From assembly GCF_002233755.1 (NCBI RefSeq), contig NZ_KZ268704.1:178474-242473 (forward strand): a stretch of 64,000 nucleotides of DNA, written 5' to 3'. The notes under the pieces are model-generated. The model was not told where the DNA came from. It made no database searches and was given only the letters and a program-made list of their open reading frames with translations. The position numbers were made by a program, and so were the translations under genes. Of the stretch, positions 1 to 8,166 are shown in pieces. Source of the DNA: Acinetobacter piscicola (lineage in GTDB: Bacteria; Pseudomonadota; Gammaproteobacteria; Pseudomonadales; Moraxellaceae). Numbering within the stretch: the first letter of the stretch is position 1; each line of letters starts with the position of its first letter.

Positions 1-303
1 CGAGTATTTTTTAGGCAATACTAGGCGTGAAATACGAAATTTAGTCATTCTAAATGATGAGAAACACTGTTTCGCAAGGCAACAACGTAGCGTTAAAAAA
101 CACTCTAGTCCCCGCTGCGCCTTGTGCTAAGAACAAAGCAGTGCTTTGTTCTTGCTCAGGTTGTGGCCAAAATTATATTATGGTTTGTACTCATAACATC
201 GATGCAATAAATCAAATCTTAGGTTTAAAAATATTTTTAACACTCATCTCAAAATCAGATAAGCCACCATAGATAATGATGGCTTAGCTTGAATCATTCA
301 TTT
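1..303. other. Intergenic region with a strong inverted repeat
   Basis: No convincing gene is seen here. A 72-codon open frame (54-272) lacks a ribosome binding site and runs through a hairpin, so I do not call it. Positions 129-153 form a perfect inverted repeat: 12-base arms (AAGAACAAAGCA and its complement) around one central base. It may be part of a repeat element that begins before the window. Confidence 0.5.
260..286 (-). terminator. Weak stem-loop after the RND gene
   Basis: Arms at 260-270 and 276-286 pair with one mismatch around a 5-base loop, just past the stop of the RND transporter gene. No clear T-run follows on the minus strand, so termination is uncertain. Confidence 0.3.
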
Positions 304-3300
304 TTATATCACTGATTCTTTCTCTTGGACTATTTTAGATTTGAACAATGAGCGAATCAGAACATACATAAATGGAATAAAAATCAGCACTAAAATTGTT
401 CCGAAAATGACACCACCCAGTACACTTACTCCTATTTCTTGGCGGCTTGCTGCCCCTGCACCCAATGCAAAAACCAACGGAATCACACCTGCACCAAAGG
501 CCAATGAGGTCATTAAAATAGGACGTAAACGTAGCCCTGCCCCTTCTAATGCAGCAGCAACTGCGGTTTGACCTTTTTCTTGGGCAATTGCAGCAAATTC
601 CACGATCAAAATGGCGTTCTTACATGAGAGACCAATAGTAGTCAGCAGTGCAATTTGGAAGTAAATATCATTTGGGAAACCCATTAATTTACTGAAAATG
701 ATATTCCCACCGACGCCCAAAGGAATGGCTGCAATGACCGCTGTCGGAATTGACCAGCTTTCATATAAAGCAGCTAGACATAAGAAGATAAATCCAATTG
801 AAATTAAATAAAGCCATAAAGCTTGACTGCTTGATTTCTGCTCTTCGAAAGATAAGCCACTCCATGCCACATCGATTCCATCATGTTGTGCAATCAGTTT
901 TTCAACATCACGCATAGCCACACCAGAACTGGTATTCTTTGTTGCATCTGCTTCCATTTCCAACGCGGTATAACCTTGGAAACGATTGACCACATCAGGC
1001 CCACCTTCCCAATTGATCGTTGCAAAATTACTAAATGGGATCATTTGATTTTGTGCATTGCGTACTGTCCAATGCTGTAAATCTTCAGGCTTTGAACGGA
1101 ATGCAGCATCGCCTTGTACCATCACGCGTTTAATTCGCCCACGATCAATAAAGTCATTGATATATGAACCACCCCAAGCAGTAGAGAGCGTGTTATTAAT
1201 TTCTGATTGAGATAGACCATTCGCCAATGCGAGTTTTTGGTCAACATTGACTTTTAACTTGGCTTTATCAGGATTCGATTGCTTATCCAAATTCTCAAAA
1301 GTAGTCACTGTCGCAGCTTCATTTTTAAGTAATTCAAATTGTTGATCTAAGTACTTTCGACCTTGACCATTAATATCTCGAATCCAAAACTCTAAGCTAT
1401 TGCTATTCCCTAAGCCATTCACTGAAGAAGGCATCATTACGGTAATATTGGCATTTTTATTATTTTTAAAATACTTCATTGCACGTTCACGGATGGCTTG
1501 AGCCGAATTGGCACTCCCTGCACGTTCATCCCAATGTTTTAGTGCAATAAAGCCTGTTCCTAAGTTCTGCCCTGTCCCAGAGAAGTTACGACCATAACGG
1601 ATGAGTACAATATTGACATTCTGTTTTTCTTTTTCTAGGAAATATTGACGAATTTCTTCCCCAACAATTTGGCTCTTGGAGATGGGTGCACCCTCAGTAA
1701 GGCGGAATTGTACACTCAACATGCCTTGATCTTCACTCGGGATAAAACTTGTCGGCAACACTCGATAAATCAGTGCAAAAATACTGATTAACCCAATAAA
1801 AATAACCAAAACCACCCATTTTAACCGCAAGGTTTTTGCAACAATTTTTAAATATATTTGTCTTAAATGCTCTAATTTCTGATTAAACTTATTTGCCCAA
1901 CGCATGGTTTTTTGATTAGGTTTAAGAATAATTGCACATAAAGCGGGAGTTAAAACCAATGCAACCATTAACGACAAAGCCATTGCTGCAACTAAGGTAA
2001 TCGAAAACTGACGATAAATAACTCCTGTTGACCCTGTAAAGAATGCCATAGGGATAAAAACGGCAGTAAGGACTACAGTGATTCCAATCAAAGCACCTGT
2101 CATTTCTTGCATCGATTCAATTGAAGCTTGTTTAGCACTTAAGCCACGCTCATGCATCAACCGCTCAACATTCTCTACAACCACAATTGCATCATCAACC
2201 AGTAAGCCAATCGCAAGCACGAGTGCAAATAAGGTTAATGTATTAATGCTCATGCCCAATCCAAACAGTACTGCAAATGTACCTAAAATCACAACTGGAA
2301 CGGTAATGGTTGGAATTAAAGTTGCGCGCCAGCTTTGCAAGAAAACAAACATGACAATAACGACAAGGATAATGGCTTCAAATAAGGTTTTTATTACCTC
2401 TTTAATCGATTCTTGAACAAAAGGCGTATTATCACGTGGATAAACGATTTTATAACCTTGTGGTAATTTTTCTGTAATTTGTGCCAATTCAGCCTTAATT
2501 AAAGCAGAAGTCGCTAAGGCATTTGCACCTGAAGATAATGAAATTCCGATACCTGAAGATGGAAAACCATTAATCGTATTAAAGGATTGATAATTCTCAG
2601 CACCTAATTCAACCCGTGCAACATCTTTTAAATAAACATAACCACCATTGGTACTGGATTTGACAATAATATTTTGAAATTCTTCAACTGTTTTTAAGCG
2701 TGAACCTGCTGTAACTTTAGCATTTAAATATTGATCGGAAACTACAGGTAAATCACCTATACCACCAGCAGCAACTTGTGTATTTTGTGCTTCAATCGCA
2801 GCACGAATATCACTCGGCATCAATTGATATTGACGTAATAAATTCGGATTCAACCAAATTCGCATTGCATATTGTGAACCAAAAACGTCCACCTCCCCGA
2901 CACCATCAATACGGGAAAGTTCTTGTTCTATATGATCTGAAAGATAATCTCCCAGTTCAATATTATTACTTTTACCCGTTTCATCGTATAAACCAACCAC
3001 CATGAATGTGTCACCAAGTGATTTATACACATTCACCCCTTGGCGTTGTACATCTTCTGGTAAACGGCTAATTACACCATTAATGCTATTTTGTACTTGA
3101 ACTTGTGCTGTATCCGGGTCTGTTCCATTCTCAAAACTGATATTGATACGTGCACGCCCAGAAGAATCACTACTCGAACTAAAATAGAGTAAATTGTCTA
3201 TCCCTTTGATTTGTTGTTCTAAAACTTGGGTCACACTTTCTTCAACAGTTTCAGCATCTGCACCTGTATATGTTGCTGAAACGGTGATTCTGGGTGGTGC

Positions 3301-3417
3301 AATATCGGGATAACGCTCTACTGGTAAATGAATAAGGGAGAAAATACCTAAAGCCATAACAATAATGGCAAGCACACAAGCAAAAATAGGACGTTGAATA
3401 AAAAATTTTGAAAGCAT
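304..3417 (-). CDS. RND efflux transporter, HAE-1 (AcrB/AdeJ-like) family
   Basis: This is an inner-membrane proton/drug antiporter of the resistance-nodulation-division superfamily, which normally works with a periplasmic adaptor and an outer-membrane channel. The 1037 residues match the family's usual length (about 1030-1050). The N-terminus (FFIQRPIFA) begins TM1, residues 40-330 form the first porter domain, and TM4 carries the proton-relay pair Asp408-Asp409 inside LVDDAIVVVENVER. The TM10 lysine lies in GLSCKNAILIVEF. The start has no strong ribosome binding site. No adaptor gene lies upstream, where these operons normally have one: the 271 bp before the start are non-coding and then a divergent gene begins. 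A partner could lie beyond the left edge or elsewhere. Substrate cannot be told from sequence. The family call is firm; calling it AdeJ or AdeB would not be justified. Confidence 0.93.
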   Translation of the reverse strand: MLSKFFIQRPIFACVLAIIVMALGIFSLIHLPVERYPDIAPPRITVSATYTGADAETVEESVTQVLEQQIKGIDNLLYFSSSSDSSGRARINISFENGTDPDTAQVQVQNSINGVISRLPEDVQRQGVNVYKSLGDTFMVVGLYDETGKSNNIELGDYLSDHIEQELSRIDGVGEVDVFGSQYAMRIWLNPNLLRQYQLMPSDIRAAIEAQNTQVAAGGIGDLPVVSDQYLNAKVTAGSRLKTVEEFQNIIVKSSTNGGYVYLKDVARVELGAENYQSFNTINGFPSSGIGISLSSGANALATSALIKAELAQITEKLPQGYKIVYPRDNTPFVQESIKEVIKTLFEAIILVVIVMFVFLQSWRATLIPTITVPVVILGTFAVLFGLGMSINTLTLFALVLAIGLLVDDAIVVVENVERLMHERGLSAKQASIESMQEMTGALIGITVVLTAVFIPMAFFTGSTGVIYRQFSITLVAAMALSLMVALVLTPALCAIILKPNQKTMRWANKFNQKLEHLRQIYLKIVAKTLRLKWVVLVIFIGLISIFALIYRVLPTSFIPSEDQGMLSVQFRLTEGAPISKSQIVGEEIRQYFLEKEKQNVNIVLIRYGRNFSGTGQNLGTGFIALKHWDERAGSANSAQAIRERAMKYFKNNKNANITVMMPSSVNGLGNSNSLEFWIRDINGQGRKYLDQQFELLKNEAATVTTFENLDKQSNPDKAKLKVNVDQKLALANGLSQSEINNTLSTAWGGSYINDFIDRGRIKRVMVQGDAAFRSKPEDLQHWTVRNAQNQMIPFSNFATINWEGGPDVVNRFQGYTALEMEADATKNTSSGVAMRDVEKLIAQHDGIDVAWSGLSFEEQKSSSQALWLYLISIGFIFLCLAALYESWSIPTAVIAAIPLGVGGNIIFSKLMGFPNDIYFQIALLTTIGLSCKNAILIVEFAAIAQEKGQTAVAAALEGAGLRLRPILMTSLAFGAGVIPLVFALGAGAASRQEIGVSVLGGVIFGTILVLIFIPFMYVLIRSLFKSKIVQEKESVI

Positions 3418-3611
3418 CAGATTAAATTCTGTAGCAGATGAATATTATAAATCTCGTAAAGACAATGAAATTTGCTTTACATGGATATTCTGTGAGTTGA
3501 CCGAAAAACTCAAGAACAAATAACAGAAAACTGAACTTTATTATTAAATATGAAGAAACTATGAAGAACGATCCGAAATTAAAAACATAATGATGAATAA
3601 TTTCATCATTT

Positions 3612-3638
3612 TTTCATATCAGTGTCATCACATTGTCA
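3612..3638 (+). promoter_or_regulatory. Probable Pho box upstream of the glycerophosphodiesterase
   Basis: Three direct repeats sit at exactly 11-bp spacing: TTTCA at 3612, TGTCA at 3623 and TGTCA at 3634. PhoB boxes are built from TGTCA-type half-sites at 11-bp spacing. The site ends 50 bp before the ATG, and a -10-like CATAAT lies at 3671-3676. Phosphate control is inferred and fits a gene that releases glycerol-3-phosphate. Confidence 0.5.
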
Positions 3639-3688
3639 ATTTAACATCTCAAACTCATTCAACTCTCACGCCATAATTTGAGCAGAAC

Positions 3689-4840
3689 ATGATTAAAAGA
3701 ACCTTAATGATGACCAGTATCGTCGCACTTTTAAGCGCTTGCAATGACGATAATGATGATTCAACAACAACGTCAAAACCTGAATATAAAGAACCTAAAA
3801 TTATTATTGTAGGTCATCGTGGTGCCAGTGCATTGCGTCCTGAACATACTTTAGAATCGTATCAAAAAGCGATTGATGATGGTGCAGACTTTATTGAACC
3901 AGATTTGGTTTCAACCAAAGACGGTGTATTGGTCGCACGTCATGAAAATGAAATTGGGGGTACAACCAATATCAGTGAATTGGCGCAATTTGCAGATCGT
4001 AAAAAAACCAAAATCATCGATGGTACTTCACTGACAGGATGGTTTACCGAAGATTTAACATTGAATGAATTGAACCTAATCAAAGCACGTGAACGTATTC
4101 CAAAACTTCGCCCTGAAAATACTCAATACAATGATCAATTCAATATTCCCACACTTGAACAAATTATTGAACTGGCAGAAAAAAATTATAAAAAAACGGG
4201 TAAAATTATTGGCTTATATATCGAAACCAAGCACCCAACTTATTTTCAAAAAAATAATTTAGGATTAGAAGATCCATTGTTAAAAACACTGTCTAAATAT
4301 CAATATACACGCGACATTGCACCGATTTATTTACAGTCATTTGAAGTTAGTAATCTCAAATATATGAAAGATCAACTGACGTTGCACAAGAGCTTAAAGA
4401 ATGCCAAAATCATTCAGCTCTATGATGATAAAACGGTTAGCCCTGCAGATTATGTTGCTCAAGGTATTAAAACAACCTACGGCGAAATGGCAACAGCTCA
4501 AGGTTTAACAGCAGTTGCAAAGTATGCCAATGGTGTAGGTCCATGGAAACCTTATATTTTTAATGAGGCCTTTACAGCACCATCTACATTCGTTAAGGAT
4601 GCTCACGCTGTTGGGTTAAAAGTTCATCCTTATACTTTCCGTCCTGAAAATAACTTTCTTGCAGCTAATCTTAAATGTAGCAGTGCTGAAATAGACGCAG
4701 CAAAACGTTGTGAAACAGGCGCAACCAAAGAATATGAAATGTACTTTAAAGCTGGTGTTGATGGTTTATTTACAGATGATCCTGGTCTAGGTCGCAAAGC
4801 ACTTGATGCTTATTGGAAAGCCAATCCTAGTGCGCGATAA
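3689..4840 (+). CDS. glpQ: Glycerophosphodiester phosphodiesterase, lipoprotein
   Basis: It hydrolyses glycerophosphodiesters to glycerol-3-phosphate and an alcohol, here probably anchored to a membrane facing the periplasm. A lipobox (LSAC, Cys18) follows a short hydrophobic signal, so it is a predicted lipoprotein. The GDPD TIM barrel begins with VGHRGASALRPEHT (His43, Arg44), then the metal/acid residues Glu70 and Asp72, and the second catalytic His85 in ARHENE. The C-terminus has the family's FTDDPG motif. Its 383 residues are close to E. coli GlpQ (358). It is transcribed divergently from the RND pump and followed by a terminator. A PhoB-like direct repeat upstream suggests phosphate-starvation control. 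The function is well supported; the choice of glpQ over ugpQ rests on the export signal and length. Confidence 0.88.
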   Translation: MIKRTLMMTSIVALLSACNDDNDDSTTTSKPEYKEPKIIIVGHRGASALRPEHTLESYQKAIDDGADFIEPDLVSTKDGVLVARHENEIGGTTNISELAQFADRKKTKIIDGTSLTGWFTEDLTLNELNLIKARERIPKLRPENTQYNDQFNIPTLEQIIELAEKNYKKTGKIIGLYIETKHPTYFQKNNLGLEDPLLKTLSKYQYTRDIAPIYLQSFEVSNLKYMKDQLTLHKSLKNAKIIQLYDDKTVSPADYVAQGIKTTYGEMATAQGLTAVAKYANGVGPWKPYIFNEAFTAPSTFVKDAHAVGLKVHPYTFRPENNFLAANLKCSSAEIDAAKRCETGATKEYEMYFKAGVDGLFTDDPGLGRKALDAYWKANPSAR

Positions 4841-4888
4841 ATATCGATCCCTACTTGTACTTGCCACAGAACATAAGTAAGCGCATTA

Positions 4889-4923
4889 ATTAGGCAAGTG
4901 GTTCAATCACTTGTCTAATTTTT
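4889..4923 (+). terminator. Rho-independent terminator after glpQ
   Basis: A 12-bp stem (4889-4900 with 4908-4919, one G-T wobble) encloses a 7-base loop and is followed by a run of T. Confidence 0.8.
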
Positions 4924-5009
4924 CCAGAAAATTGATGTATTTTGCCTAAAATTAATACCTATTTAAGTTTAAAATAATACACTTTCTAAAAATTTAGCTT
5001 CTTTGATTT

Positions 5010-5384
5010 ATGAGTGATTATTCTCCCTTTAAAGGTTCAACAGGTTTAAAACGTATTGTCAATGCCACAGGTTATTCTCTTGCTGGCTTTAAGGCAGCCT
5101 TTCAAAATGAAGCCGCTTTTCGTCAAGTTATTCTGTTAAATGTGATTTTAATTCCAATCACTTTTTTCTTAGATTTGAGTGCTGTTGAACAAGCTTTGAT
5201 GATTGGCGTGTGTTTATTGGCAATTATCGTTGAATTGTTTAATTCTGCCATTGAGGCTGTCGTTGATCGTATTTCTTTAGAACGTCATCCGCTTTCTAAA
5301 AATGCCAAAGATATGGGTAGTGCTGCTCAATTTGTGACTTTAACAATTATTACTGTCACTTGGGCACTGATTTTAATTCGTTAA
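5010..5384 (+). CDS. dgkA: Diacylglycerol kinase, integral membrane type
   Basis: It phosphorylates diacylglycerol to phosphatidic acid in the inner membrane, recycling DAG left by periplasmic glycan and oligosaccharide transfer. The 124 residues match E. coli DgkA (122). The amphipathic N-terminal helix (RIVNATGYSLAGFKAAFQNE) is followed by three membrane helices. The signature ELFNSAIEAVVDRI gives Glu75, Asn78 and the catalytic-base equivalent Glu82, and the cytoplasmic KDMGSAA motif is intact around residues 100-106. It lies 169 bp after glpQ, separated by a terminator, so it is probably a separate unit. No strong ribosome binding site is visible. The same substrate pool is used by the soluble lipid kinase at 15.3-16.2 kb and the wax ester synthase at 51-52.6 kb. 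Confidence 0.95.
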   Translation: MSDYSPFKGSTGLKRIVNATGYSLAGFKAAFQNEAAFRQVILLNVILIPITFFLDLSAVEQALMIGVCLLAIIVELFNSAIEAVVDRISLERHPLSKNAKDMGSAAQFVTLTIITVTWALILIR

Positions 5385-5444
5385 GTACGATATTCATTTA
5401 GAAATTGATTGAAAATCCAAACTAGAATTTATTCATAACATATT

Positions 5445-5476
5445 GATTTGCGAAGCGTATTTCACCTTCGCAAATC
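5445..5476. terminator. Stem-loop between convergent dgkA and receptor gene
   Basis: A perfect 11-bp stem (5445-5455 with 5466-5476) encloses a 10-base loop between convergent stop codons. Neither side has a good T-run, so it may be a bidirectional 3'-end structure, not a classical terminator. Confidence 0.45.
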
Positions 5477-5499
5477 CTTCCATTAAAATAATCTACAAC

Positions 5500-7611
5500 T
5501 TAGTATTTAAACTTCACATTAAAACGAACCATCATTGGATCGCCCCAATTCACCAATTGCGCATTTGGTGTTGTTCCTGCTAAGTATTCTCGATCAAATA
5601 AATTTTTAATGCTTAAACCTGCACCCCATTTTTCCGTTTCATACCCTGCATTCACATCAAATAAAGCATAGCTTGGCAAATCAATATAATCCGTACTACG
5701 TTGCGCAGTGCGTGAACCTTGATAACGAATTCCTGCACCAATATTCCAACCCAATTTATCAGGGCTAAAATAATATTGAGTTGATAGTGTCGCTGCAGTT
5801 TTAGGGACATGATTGGTGCGTTTACCAATTTCACTGGCAGTTAAACTTTCGGTGATTTTTGCTGTTGGAATATAGCTATAGGTTGTCGAAATGTTCCATT
5901 GATCTGTAAGTGCAGCGGCCATTTCGGCTTCAAAGCCTTTAGTCACTTGTTCACCTGTTTGGATAGAGAAATTTCCAGAAGCATCTGCCTCAGTAACGTT
6001 TTTACGCGTTAAATCATAATAAGCAATATAACCTTGCAAACGTTGATCAAAGGCTTGCAGCTTCACTCCAACTTCTGTTTGTTTGCCTTCCTCAGGGTCA
6101 AGTAATAAGCCATTTTCACCTGAATCTGTTACTGGCATAAAAGACGTTGAATAACTGATATAAGGTGCAAACATATCATTCATGCGATACATCACTGAAG
6201 CGCTGCCTGTAAAAGCATTGTCTGAATTTTTGGTGGTTGCATCTTTTAGCACATTATCAATTTCAACTTGTGTCCAATCATGGCGCCCAGATAGCCCAAT
6301 AATCCAATCATCGTCAATTTTAATCGTGTTACGTAAATATAAACCTGTGTATTGGCTATAAGTTATTTCTTCAGAGGGTGTACCTCTTTTTTTAATAATG
6401 ATGTTGCGATAGCTTGGATGATTGGCCTCAAAATCATTAATCGTATCTGTACGACGATAATAATCACTACGCTCACGCATCATGTCTACACCAACCATCA
6501 CATCATAGTTGATATGCCCAAAATTGAAATTACGCTGTAAATTATTATCCAAGGTATAATTCACATCTTGCTTATCTTGATTGTTAATGGCTCGCTTAAT
6601 TGTAGGAAGTACATTTCGACCAGATGCGAGAATCGAATCACCTAATGTCTCAGTTTTAGTTACTGCAAAGTTTTGTTTAAACGTCCAATCATTATCAAAA
6701 TAATGAGCATAATTGGCCCCTAAGCGATACACATCAACATCATAACCATAGTCAGCATCACCAAAGAATAAGCCATGACTATAGTTTTTATATGTTGAAC
6801 TATTTCCATGAGGAATACCCTGCTGACGAAGATATTCACGGCGTTGATAGCTGGCGATTACAGATAAATCGTCTTTTTCACCTAAATCAAAATTATAAGA
6901 TGGTGCAATATAAAAGTTTTTAAAATATACATAATCAGTTGGATCATCCTGATCAGACACTCGCCCGACGACACGGAATGCGCCTTTTTCTGTGTTGTTT
7001 GGTGCATAGTTAAGATCAAAAGTTCCCTCTTTTAAACCATAACTCCCGTAACTTAAGCTGCCTTTAGAAGCGGTTTCAGCTTGCGGGCGTTTTGTGGTTA
7101 AGTTGACTAAGCCCCCTGGTAGCGCTAAGCCAAAACCGACTGATGTTGGGCCTTTGACGACTTCAATTGATTCTAAACCTGAAATATCTTCTGCTCTTAA
7201 AACATTATCTGATGCTTGTACGCGTAAACCGTCAATATAGGTTTGTGAACTCGAAATTTGCCCACGAATAATAAAATCATCCCAGCCACGACGTCCATAT
7301 TGCCCTGAAGTTACACCTGCAACACCTTCAAGTGCTTCTGCTACAGTTTTTGCTTGTTTTTGTTCGATCTGCTGATTGGTGATCACACTAATCGATTGCG
7401 CAGTTTCAAATAATGATGCATCTGAACGAAGTACTGCACTTGCTGTTTTAGCTACATAAGGCTGTTGTTCTTTTTCCGCTTGCACTGTAATTGAAGGAAG
7501 TACCGACGTTGAGATTTGCCCTGCCTTTATATTTAGTTCTGTTTCTGCATAAGTGGTCGATGCCAAAATAACCAGAACTGAAAATGTTAAATAAGATCTG
7601 TTGAATTGCAT
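5500..7611 (-). CDS. TonB-dependent siderophore receptor (FhuA/FpvA-like)
   Basis: This is an outer-membrane beta-barrel that imports a ferric siderophore using TonB-ExbBD energy. A signal peptide (ending near STTYA) precedes a plug domain with the family features LRSDASLFETAQSISVIT, the TVAEALEGVAGV box, FIIRG and IEVVKGPTSVGFG, and the barrel ends with a terminal aromatic (VKFKY). I chose the second ATG (703 residues) because GGTG sits 6 bases before it and the signal peptide then starts at once; an ATG at 7623 would add four residues. A Fur-like site overlaps the upstream region. Architecture is that of hydroxamate/ferrichrome-type receptors, but the ligand cannot be named. No siderophore biosynthesis or ABC import genes are nearby. 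Confidence 0.9.
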   Translation of the reverse strand: MQFNRSYLTFSVLVILASTTYAETELNIKAGQISTSVLPSITVQAEKEQQPYVAKTASAVLRSDASLFETAQSISVITNQQIEQKQAKTVAEALEGVAGVTSGQYGRRGWDDFIIRGQISSSQTYIDGLRVQASDNVLRAEDISGLESIEVVKGPTSVGFGLALPGGLVNLTTKRPQAETASKGSLSYGSYGLKEGTFDLNYAPNNTEKGAFRVVGRVSDQDDPTDYVYFKNFYIAPSYNFDLGEKDDLSVIASYQRREYLRQQGIPHGNSSTYKNYSHGLFFGDADYGYDVDVYRLGANYAHYFDNDWTFKQNFAVTKTETLGDSILASGRNVLPTIKRAINNQDKQDVNYTLDNNLQRNFNFGHINYDVMVGVDMMRERSDYYRRTDTINDFEANHPSYRNIIIKKRGTPSEEITYSQYTGLYLRNTIKIDDDWIIGLSGRHDWTQVEIDNVLKDATTKNSDNAFTGSASVMYRMNDMFAPYISYSTSFMPVTDSGENGLLLDPEEGKQTEVGVKLQAFDQRLQGYIAYYDLTRKNVTEADASGNFSIQTGEQVTKGFEAEMAAALTDQWNISTTYSYIPTAKITESLTASEIGKRTNHVPKTAATLSTQYYFSPDKLGWNIGAGIRYQGSRTAQRSTDYIDLPSYALFDVNAGYETEKWGAGLSIKNLFDREYLAGTTPNAQLVNWGDPMMVRFNVKFKY

Positions 7612-7642
7612 TTGACACACCATTGAAGAAAGTGATGTAAAG

Positions 7643-7661
7643 TATAATCATTTGCATTTAA
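7643..7661 (-). promoter_or_regulatory. Possible Fur box of the siderophore receptor
   Basis: A 19-bp stretch matches the Fur consensus at 11 positions by my count, with its first half (ATAAT) and CATT best conserved. It lies 31-50 bp before the start codon. The match is weak, and the call leans on the regulated gene being an iron receptor. Confidence 0.35.
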
Positions 7662-7818
7662 ATGTATAGGTGTGGCTTTAGAATAATTTATAAAAAGTAT
7701 CTTAACTTTAGAAATTTTAAACAAATTTTATTCATAAAATATGAATATTTATAACTGAATACGATCAAAATCATATGATATTTTTACTTGAAAAAAATAC
7801 AATACATTATCAAATGCA

Positions 7819-7845
7819 AACAGGCTCATATTGAATGAACCTGTT
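7819..7845 (-). terminator. Stem-loop after the small membrane protein gene
   Basis: Ten-base arms (7819-7828 with 7836-7845) pair with one mismatch around a 7-base loop. It lies 20 bp past the stop of the minus-strand gene. No strong T-run follows on that strand. Confidence 0.35.
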
Positions 7846-7864
7846 ATTTTAAATTTTTAAATTC

Positions 7865-8074
7865 TTATTGATTCACTTTAATCGGAATGCAAAGCTCCTC
7901 ATCTTTGGCAAATACAACCGATGTTAAAATCGGAACTGCAAGAATAATGGGAACTGTGAAAATCCAAAGCACAACTGTTAATTCACTCGGAAATAAGGAG
8001 TGAATACCAATAGCAGCCAATATCAAAACTGAAAAAAGAATACTCGCAAAACGAATAACAAATTTGAGTGGCAT
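7865..8074 (-). CDS. Small two-helix membrane protein, unknown function
   Basis: The product has 69 residues. Two hydrophobic segments (about residues 7-28 and 33-55) flank a short polar turn, and a charged tail (AKDEEL) ends the protein, suggesting an inner-membrane hairpin. A strong ribosome binding site (GGGAG, 8 bases before the ATG) supports it as a real gene. It lies between the siderophore receptor and the adhesin, all on the minus strand, but gaps and stem-loops suggest separate transcripts. I do not recognise a family. Confidence 0.65.
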   Translation of the reverse strand: MPLKFVIRFASILFSVLILAAIGIHSLFPSELTVVLWIFTVPIILAVPILTSVVFAKDEELCIPIKVNQ

Positions 8075-8110
8075 AATTTTGCTCCCATAGCATTATAATC
8101 TTTGTCTTTT

Positions 8111-8147
8111 GAGTATATACCCAATATTTTGTTTTGGTTATATACTC
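8111..8147 (-). terminator. Stem-loop after the adhesin gene
   Basis: Nine-base arms GAGTATATA and TATATACTC, extended by a C-C/G-G pair, enclose an AT-rich loop 20 bp past the adhesin stop. It lacks a T-run on the minus strand, so it may be a 3'-end stabiliser or operator. Confidence 0.4.
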
Positions 8148-8166
8148 ATTGTGATTAATTTACTTA

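Noticed and set aside
54-272. 72-residue Cys-containing open frame
   Set aside because: No ribosome binding site, and its Cys-rich part is encoded by a perfect inverted repeat.
304-3417. Naming the pump adeB or adeJ
   Set aside because: It matches neither remembered sequence closely and lacks the operon partners of adeABC or adeIJK.
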